Source: VRUE01 sp963701265 (GTDB taxonomy: Bacteria; Actinomycetota; Thermoleophilia; Solirubrobacterales; 70-9). Taken from it: a DNA stretch of 64,000 nucleotides. The stretch is taken from contig OY969581.1 in the NCBI GenBank assembly GCA_963701265.1, positions 2,294,001 through 2,358,000 on the forward strand, read 5' to 3'. Within the stretch, counting starts at the first letter, position 1, and each line of letters starts with the position of its first letter. A program made the translations under genes and the position numbers. Below the pieces are notes generated by a model. That model ran no database searches. It was given only the letters and a program-made list of their open reading frames with translations, and was not told the DNA's origin. Positions 58,811 through 64,000 of the stretch are shown piece by piece.

Positions 58811-59113
58811 CTATCTCAAGGGCTCGATCGGCATCAGTGGTTGCTTCTGGCGTGCGCGTCCCCAGTTGTCGCGAAGTTGAGAGCGGCAGGCCTGTGCCCA
58901 CTCGACCACCAAGCGACGCGCCCGCGTGGGTAGTTCGCCCGCAATCAATTCGAAGCTCTCAATATCGACCGAGGCCTCATGGTTGCCATAGCGAGCATGA
59001 AAATGTGGACGACCCGTGTGATGCGCCTCGTCGTAGTACATCCAGATCGTGATGCCGTAGAAGCTGCTGATTTGGGCACAGCCCCGACCATTGACCTCAA
59101 GACCGCGCGACAC
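58811..59113 (-). CDS. DUF4160-domain protein
   Basis: 100 aa from a GTG at 59113 (start uncertain; no Shine-Dalgarno seen). DUF4160 blocks: ISSFYGITIWMYYDE, GRPHFHARYGNHEASVDIES, GELPTRARRLVVEWAQACRS and RQKQPLMPIEPL, including the conserved P-H-F-H-A. First gene of the DUF4160-DUF2442 pair. Confidence 0.8.
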   Translation of the reverse strand: MSRGLEVNGRGCAQISSFYGITIWMYYDEAHHTGRPHFHARYGNHEASVDIESFELIAGELPTRARRLVVEWAQACRSQLRDNWGRARQKQPLMPIEPLR

Positions 59114-59223
59114 AACACATAATCGCGCCAAAAGGCGGGCCTGTCTCAGTACCTTTAGGACTCGGCAGTGGCGGGTCGGGGCGGGGCGCCACCCGGCAAA
59201 GCGCACCCCGCCCCTACGCCCCT

Positions 59224-60261
59224 TCAGGCGGCTGCAGATACCTCTGCGTCGTCGCCACCCTTTGGATCACGGGGAGTCGAGGCCCCGTCACCGTCGGGCG
59301 GTGAGTCACCGCTGAAGCTCTTGGTCTTGCCCGGCCGCAGGTAGACGATCTGACCCTGGCGCAGCTCGAGCTTCTGCAGCTCGGCGCGGGTCAGCTGGGC
59401 CCATACCTCGGTGCCGTCGGCAAGCACGAACTCAACCCGGATCTCGAAGCCGAGGGCGACGATGCGCTGCACCATCGCCTCCTCGGTGTTCTCGTCGGCG
59501 TCGAGCACGACGTCCATGTCGTGCGGGCGCACGAAGCCGTCGCCGAGCCGGTTGACCTCGCCGACGAAGCTCATCACGAACTCGTTGGCGGGGTGGTCGT
59601 AGAGGTCGTCGGCGCTGCCCGACTGCTCCACCCTGCCCTCGTTCATCACCACCAACTGGCCGGCGACGTCCATCGCCTCCTCCTGGTCGTGGGTGACGAA
59701 GATCGTCGTCACGTGCATCTCCTCGTGCAGGTTGCGCAGCCAGGCGCGCAGGTCCTTGCGCACCTTGGCGTCGAGCGCACCGAAGGGCTCGTCGAGCAGC
59801 AGCACCTGCGGCTCGACCGCCAGCGCCCGGGCCAGGGCCATGCGCTGGCGCTGGCCGCCGGAGAGCTGTGAGGGGAAGCGGCCGGCGAGGCCGTCGAGCT
59901 GGACCAGCTGGAGCAGCTCGTGCACGCGGGCCGAGATCTTCGCCTTGTCCCACTTGCGGATCGTCAGGCCGAAGGCGACGTTGTCGTAGACCGTCATGTG
60001 CTTGAAGGCGGCGTAGTGCTGGAAGACGAAGCCGACGCCGCGCTTCTGCGCCGGCTTCCCGGTCGCGTCCTCGCCGTTGATCTTCACCTGTCCCGAGTCC
60101 AGGCCCTCGAGCCCGGCGATCGCCCGCAGCAGGGTGGACTTGCCGCTGCCGCTGGGGCCGAGCAGAGCCGTCAGCGAGCCGTCGGGGACATCGATCGATA
60201 CGTCGTCGAGCGCCTGAAAGTCACCGAAGCGCTTGTTTGCTCCCTCGACTGAGATTCCCAT
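59224..60261 (-). CDS. cysA: Sulfate/thiosulfate ABC transporter ATPase CysA
   Basis: 345 aa from ATG 60261 (overlaps the cysW stop by one base). Walker A GPSGSGKSTLLRAIAGLEGL, Q loop VGFVFQHYAAFKHMTVYDNV (FKHMTV is CysA-like), signature LSGGQRQRMALARALAVEP, Walker B LLLDEPFGALDAKVRKDLR, H loop VTHDQEEAMDVA, then a TOBE-like regulatory domain. C-terminal 30 residues are acidic/Gly-rich. Confidence 0.94.
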   Translation of the reverse strand: MGISVEGANKRFGDFQALDDVSIDVPDGSLTALLGPSGSGKSTLLRAIAGLEGLDSGQVKINGEDATGKPAQKRGVGFVFQHYAAFKHMTVYDNVAFGLTIRKWDKAKISARVHELLQLVQLDGLAGRFPSQLSGGQRQRMALARALAVEPQVLLLDEPFGALDAKVRKDLRAWLRNLHEEMHVTTIFVTHDQEEAMDVAGQLVVMNEGRVEQSGSADDLYDHPANEFVMSFVGEVNRLGDGFVRPHDMDVVLDADENTEEAMVQRIVALGFEIRVEFVLADGTEVWAQLTRAELQKLELRQGQIVYLRPGKTKSFSGDSPPDGDGASTPRDPKGGDDAEVSAAA

Positions 60262-61061
60262 CAGGCGTCCTCCTTTCGTTTGAGCAGGTTCATTGCGAAC
60301 AGGGTGATCAGCGCCAGGAGCGCCAGCACCAGGGAGGCGCCGTAGGCGCCGGTGGAGTTGAAGTTGGCGTACTGCTTCTCGACGAACAGCGGCAGGGTCT
60401 GGGTCTGCCCGCTGATCGAGCCGGAGACGATCGTCACCGCGCCGAACTCGCCGAGCACCCGCGCGGTGGTGAGGACGATGCCGTAGGCGACGCCCCAGCG
60501 GATCGACGGCAGCGTGATCCTCCAAAAGGTCTGCCAGCCGTTCGCCCCGAGGGTCGAGGCGGCCATCTCCTGGTCGGTGCCGATCTCCTGCAGCACCGGC
60601 ACCGTCTCACGGACCACGAACGGCAGCGAGACGAAGATGCTGGCGAGGACCATCCCCGGCACCGAGAAGAGAATCTCGATCCCGTTTTCGCCGAGGAACG
60701 CGAACCAGCCGCCGGTTCCGTAGAGGAGGAAGAGCGAGAGGCCGATGACGACCGGCGAGACCGCGAACGGGAGGTTGATGATCGCGTCGATCACCGGGTT
60801 CGCCTTCGACTTGCGGCGGACCAGGAGCAGCGCGCAGGCGACCCCGAAAATCGTGTTGAGCGGCACCGCGATCACGACCATCAGCAGCGTCAGCTTCAGC
60901 GCGTGCAGGCCGTCGGGCGAGGTGATCGCGTCGAGCGGCGGCCCGATCCCGTCTTCGAAGGTCTTGTAGAAGATCATCACCAGCGGGATCAGCAGCAGCA
61001 TCGTCAGGTAGCCGAGCCCGAGCACTCGCAAGCCCCAGCGGCTGGCGGGATTGGCGCCCAT
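60261..61061 (-). CDS. cysW: Sulfate ABC transporter permease CysW
   Basis: 266 aa, six helices; GEFGAVTIVSGSISGQTQTL and LGANGWQTFWRITLPSIRW (EAA-like) are CysW blocks. Overlaps cysT by one base (TGATG pattern). Confidence 0.93.
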   Translation of the reverse strand: MGANPASRWGLRVLGLGYLTMLLLIPLVMIFYKTFEDGIGPPLDAITSPDGLHALKLTLLMVVIAVPLNTIFGVACALLLVRRKSKANPVIDAIINLPFAVSPVVIGLSLFLLYGTGGWFAFLGENGIEILFSVPGMVLASIFVSLPFVVRETVPVLQEIGTDQEMAASTLGANGWQTFWRITLPSIRWGVAYGIVLTTARVLGEFGAVTIVSGSISGQTQTLPLFVEKQYANFNSTGAYGASLVLALLALITLFAMNLLKRKEDA

Positions 61062-61966
61062 CAGTAGCCAGCTCCGCCGCCGCCGCCAACATCCTTGGCG
61101 AGCGTCGGGATGAACTCGCTCGTGCTGCGGTCGTGGCGGATCGCCCAGCGCTGGATCAACGAGACCGCGGCGAGCAGCAAGAGTGAGGCGGCGAGCAGCA
61201 CCACCGAGACGGCGGAGGCGCCGACATCGTTGCCGGACTCGATCTGGTTGCGGATGAAGACCGAGGAGACGGTCGTGTCGGGCAACCCACCCGCGAAGAG
61301 AAGGACGGAGCCGAACTCGCCCAGCGCGCGGGCGAAAGCGAGGGCGACGCCGGCGGCGAGGCCGGGCAGGAGGTTGGGAAGGATGATGCGGCGGAAGATC
61401 GTGAAGTTGCCGGCCCCGAGCGAGGCGGCGGCGGCCTCCATCTCACGGTCCATCTCCAGCAGCAGCGGCTGCACGGCGCGGACGACGAAGGGAAGGGTGA
61501 CGAACATCAGCGCTACGACGACGGCGGCCTGAGTCGCCGCCAGGTGAATCCCCAGCGGGCTGTCGTTGCCGTACAGCGTCAGCAGGGTGAGGCTGGCGAC
61601 GATCGTCGGCAGGGCAAAGGGGAGGTCGATCACCGCGTTGACCGCGCTTTTGCCGGGGAAGTCGTCGCGGACCAGCAGCCAGGCGAGGATCGTGCCGAAG
61701 ATCCCGTTGACCACGACGACGATCAGCGAGCAGATGACCGTCAGCTTCAGGCTCTTCAGCGCCAGCGGCGAGGTGACCTGGTCCCAGAAGGTGCCGAGGC
61801 CGCCGGTGAAGGCTTCGCTGACGACGGCCGCCAGCGGCAGCAGCACGATGATGCTCAGGTAGAGCATGACCGTGCCGCCGCCGACACCGACGCCGAGCCC
61901 GGGCAGGCGGATGCCTGCCCGGGGCGATGCTGGGACTGATGTTGCGCTTGCCGGGTGCGCTGACAT
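61061..61966 (-). CDS. cysT: Sulfate ABC transporter permease CysT
   Basis: 301 aa, six helices. ALGEFGSVLLFAGGLPDTTV and SLGAGNFTIFRRIILPNLLP (EAA-like) are typical of CysT/CysU. N-terminal 30 residues are cytoplasmic and Pro/Ala-rich. Overlaps the sbp stop by one base. Confidence 0.93.
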   Translation of the reverse strand: MSAHPASATSVPASPRAGIRLPGLGVGVGGGTVMLYLSIIVLLPLAAVVSEAFTGGLGTFWDQVTSPLALKSLKLTVICSLIVVVVNGIFGTILAWLLVRDDFPGKSAVNAVIDLPFALPTIVASLTLLTLYGNDSPLGIHLAATQAAVVVALMFVTLPFVVRAVQPLLLEMDREMEAAAASLGAGNFTIFRRIILPNLLPGLAAGVALAFARALGEFGSVLLFAGGLPDTTVSSVFIRNQIESGNDVGASAVSVVLLAASLLLLAAVSLIQRWAIRHDRSTSEFIPTLAKDVGGGGGAGY

Positions 61967-63009
61967 CAGCCTGAGGTGGAGACCCCGAGTTCAGTCTCGA
62001 TCTTGGCGACCGAACCCGTTTCGTCATCGAAGAACTCGTCGTTGACCTTGCCCCAGCCACCGAACTGGCTGATCTTGAACAGTTCCTTCGGGGTCGGGAA
62101 CTGCTGCTCGTCGACCAGCTTCGGGTTGACCGGGCGGTAGCCGTTTTCGGCCCAGATTTCCTGGCCTTCGTCAGACCAGATGAAGTCGAGGAAATCCTGC
62201 GCCGCCGGCTCCGGGGCGTCTTTGGTCACCGCGATCGGGGTTTCGATCAGGATCGTCGACGGCGGCACGACGTACTCGAGGTCTTCGCCTTCCTCTTCGG
62301 CCTTGATCGCCTCGTTCTCGTAACCGAGCAGAACATCGCCCTGGCCCTGGGTGAAAGCGGCGAGCGCGTCGCGGGCGCTGCCCGGCTGCGCAACCGTCTT
62401 TTCAAGCAGAGTCTTGACGCCGGTGAGCGCCTCGTCGGCGGACTTGCCCTCGTTGATCAGGGTGCCGTAGACGGCCATGATGTTCCAGCGCGCCGCGCCA
62501 GAGCTGAACGGGTTGGGGGTGACAACGTCGACGTCCTTGGTGAGCACGTCGTCGAGGGTCTTGATCCCCTCCGGATTGCCCTTGCGAACGCTGATCACGA
62601 CGACCGAGTCCTGGGCGATGCCGCCGTATTTCTGCTTGTCCCAGTCTTTGGCGACGATGCCGCCTTCTTCGACCAGCCGTTCCATGTCACCGGCTTGGGC
62701 GAAGTGGACGACGGAGGCGGGCTGGCCCGCAACCACGGCGCGGCTCTGATCGCCGGAAGCACCGAAGGAGTTGCTGAAGCTGACACCGCTGCCCGCGGAG
62801 GTCTTCTCGAAGGCCGGCTCCAGATCTTCCTGGTAGACGGCTTCGGGGGTGGAGTAGCCGACCACGTCGAGCTTGCCGCCCCCCGAGGAGGAGCTGCTGT
62901 CGTCACTGCTACTTCCACATCCGGCAATCACAGCTGCCAACGCAAATAGAGCGGCCAGGAGGGCCGCGTTGACGCTGCGCCGCCGGGTTACCTTGCGAGC
63001 GTTCCGCAT
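61966..63009 (-). CDS. sbp: Sulfate-binding lipoprotein Sbp
   Basis: 347 aa. Lipobox VIAGC (Cys ~31), Ser/Gly linker, then the sulfate-binding fold: LDVVGYSTPEAVYQEDLEPA, FSNSFGASGDQSRAVVAGQP, DVVTPNPFSSGAARWNIMAV. First gene of sbp-cysT-cysW-cysA. A 15-bp palindrome covers its ribosome site and an element resembling that of pstS lies 32 bp upstream. Confidence 0.94.
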   Translation of the reverse strand: MRNARKVTRRRSVNAALLAALFALAAVIAGCGSSSDDSSSSSGGGKLDVVGYSTPEAVYQEDLEPAFEKTSAGSGVSFSNSFGASGDQSRAVVAGQPASVVHFAQAGDMERLVEEGGIVAKDWDKQKYGGIAQDSVVVISVRKGNPEGIKTLDDVLTKDVDVVTPNPFSSGAARWNIMAVYGTLINEGKSADEALTGVKTLLEKTVAQPGSARDALAAFTQGQGDVLLGYENEAIKAEEEGEDLEYVVPPSTILIETPIAVTKDAPEPAAQDFLDFIWSDEGQEIWAENGYRPVNPKLVDEQQFPTPKELFKISQFGGWGKVNDEFFDDETGSVAKIETELGVSTSG

Positions 63010-63010
63010 A

Positions 63011-63025
63011 GAAAGGAATCCTTTC
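63011..63025 (-). promoter_or_regulatory. Palindrome over the sbp ribosome-binding site
   Basis: gaaaggaatcctttc: perfect 7-bp arms around one base; on the minus strand it contains the Shine-Dalgarno gaaagga and ends 1 bp before the sbp ATG. It could hide the site in mRNA or bind a regulator. Confidence 0.5.
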
Positions 63026-63137
63026 TTTGTCTACTGATTTAGTTTTTTGAGTGACTTAGTTCTAAAAGAAGAAGCGGCAGGGTAGCACAATGTCGATCGG
63101 CAAAGTCGTGAATGCCGATCCGGATTCGGTGATTGCC

Positions 63138-63186
63138 GTTCCGGTGCGCTTTATGCACCCTGGGAGGGCATAAGGCGCACCGGAAC
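63138..63186. repeat. Repeated palindrome, copy 2
   Basis: gttccggtgcgctttatgca ... gcataaggcgcaccggaac; 19-bp arms around an accctgggag-type loop. Same element as 42172-42218, differing at few bases. Lies between corA (ends 63210) and the sbp promoter, suitable as a corA terminator. Confidence 0.82.
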
Positions 63187-63209
63187 CCGGGCTTGGATCA
63201 GGTCGACTT

Positions 63210-64000
63210 CTAGAGCCAGCCGTCGCGGCGGAAGCGGCGGTGGAGCAGGGCGCAGGCGATGAGGATGAGGACGATCACGGTGGGGTAGCCGAAGCGCCAG
63301 TGCAGCTCCGGCATCGTGTCGAAGTTCATCCCGTAGATGCCGGCGACCATGGTGGGCACGGCGAGAATCGCCACCCAGGCGGTGATCTTGCGCATGTCCT
63401 CGTTTTGCTGCACGGAGATCTGGGTGAGATTGGCGTGCAGGGCGCTGCCGAGCAGCTCGCGGAAGCCGGCGATGCGCCCGCCCGCCCGGCGCAGGTGATC
63501 GTGGACGTCACGGAAGTACTCGTGCAGCTCGTCGGGGATCGCCTCGAAGTGGCCGCGCGTGATCTCGTCGACGACGATCGCCAGCGGTGCGACCGCAGCG
63601 TTGAAGTCGAGCACCTCGCGCTCGAGCTTGTAGATCCGCTCGGCCGGGTTGTAGCGATCGGCGGAGAAGACCTGGCGCTCGACCTGCTGAATGTCGACGT
63701 CCACCCCACCGGCGGCTTCCTCGTAGCCGTCGACGACGTGGTCGAGAATCGCGTAGAGGACCATTGCCGAGCCGTGTCGCAGCAGATCGGGACGGCGCTC
63801 GATCCGTTCGCGCACCCCGTCCAGCCTGCCCTCGCCATGGCGGACGACGATGATGAAATCGGCGTTGACGAAGATCAGCAGCTCGCCGATCTCGATCACC
63901 TCTTCGGAATCGACGTAGTGGGCGGTCTTGACGACGACCAGCAGCGTGTCCCCGTAGAGCTCGATCTTGGGCCGCTGGTGGGCGTCGATCGCGTCCTCGA
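63210..64000 (-). CDS. corA: Magnesium/cobalt transporter CorA (5' end outside window)
   Basis: 263 complete codons visible, the C-terminal part. Upstream of the first Met seen, in-frame sequence at the edge reads HQRPKIELYGDTLLVVVKTA, typical CorA, so the gene continues beyond 64000. Long stalk helices, then two membrane helices with the signature YGMNF (AGIYGMNFDTMPELHWRFGY) and basic C-terminal tail RRFRRDGWL. Pentameric Mg2+ channel. Confidence 0.95.
   Translation of the reverse strand, partial: EDAIDAHQRPKIELYGDTLLVVVKTAHYVDSEEVIEIGELLIFVNADFIIVVRHGEGRLDGVRERIERRPDLLRHGSAMVLYAILDHVVDGYEEAAGGVDVDIQQVERQVFSADRYNPAERIYKLEREVLDFNAAVAPLAIVVDEITRGHFEAIPDELHEYFRDVHDHLRRAGGRIAGFRELLGSALHANLTQISVQQNEDMRKITAWVAILAVPTMVAGIYGMNFDTMPELHWRFGYPTVIVLILIACALLHRRFRRDGWL

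Overview
The window is high-GC, densely packed bacterial chromosome. It most resembles a Thermoleophilia/Solirubrobacterales-type actinobacterium. The evidence is two F420-type LLM oxidoreductases, ergothioneine genes egtB/egtD, a CtpE-like P-type ATPase, separate PntA1/PntA2/PntB transhydrogenase genes, many GTG starts, and many genes whose -10-like box sits only 6-10 nt before the start codon (probable leaderless transcripts). No CRISPR array, transposase, integrase or rRNA was seen. The placement is inferred from gene content and style, not from a search.

Layout. 1-4.1 kb: type IV pilus ATPases (pilB partial, pilT) and the main sigma factor. 4.3-15.2 kb: YihY-type membrane protein, glpX, LLM oxidoreductase, egtBD, a short-chain dehydrogenase, a secreted protein with a prepilin-like N-terminus, a 164-bp imperfect palindrome, and the pnt operon. 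15.2-24.8 kb: P-type ATPase; a four-gene acyl/ketone catabolic operon (thiolase, crotonase-fold protein, Baeyer-Villiger-like monooxygenase, thioesterase); an ECF sigma/anti-sigma/lipoprotein operon; plsC. 25-33.3 kb: PAS protein, metallo-beta-lactamase and HD hydrolases, photolyase, nucleoside phosphorylase, and a complete OpuC/Osm-type osmoprotectant ABC transporter. 33.3-35.1 kb: MFS exporter with its MarR regulator and a clear palindromic operator.

35.2-42.2 kb is the most unusual stretch. It holds a tRNA-like gene with a non-canonical cloverleaf (long variable arm, 6-bp D stem with a 4-nt loop, anticodon GAT), a terminator, then a DUF1800-DUF1501-cupredoxin operon, and two membrane proteins with potassium-channel-like pores that share an atypical selectivity filter and flank ahcY. 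42.2-50.9 kb: acs, a metallo-beta-lactamase/rhodanese protein, an NlpC/P60 hydrolase, two very long intergenic hairpins, a blue-copper protein, an rRNA/tRNA methyltransferase, a flavoprotein, a phosphoribosyltransferase and a LapA-like protein.

50.9-63 kb is nutrient uptake. The high-affinity phosphate transporter pstSCAB runs without a gap into four accessory genes: a lipoprotein, two zinc-ribbon proteins, and a secreted phosphoesterase-fold protein whose expected metal-binding residues are replaced. Upstream lie a divergent secreted protein with Lys/Ala repeats and a small protein that share promoter-region motifs with pstS. A DUF4160/DUF2442 pair follows, then the sulfate transporter (sbp-cysT-cysW-cysA) and a partial corA. 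A 47-49-bp palindrome occurs twice, at 42.2 and 63.1 kb.
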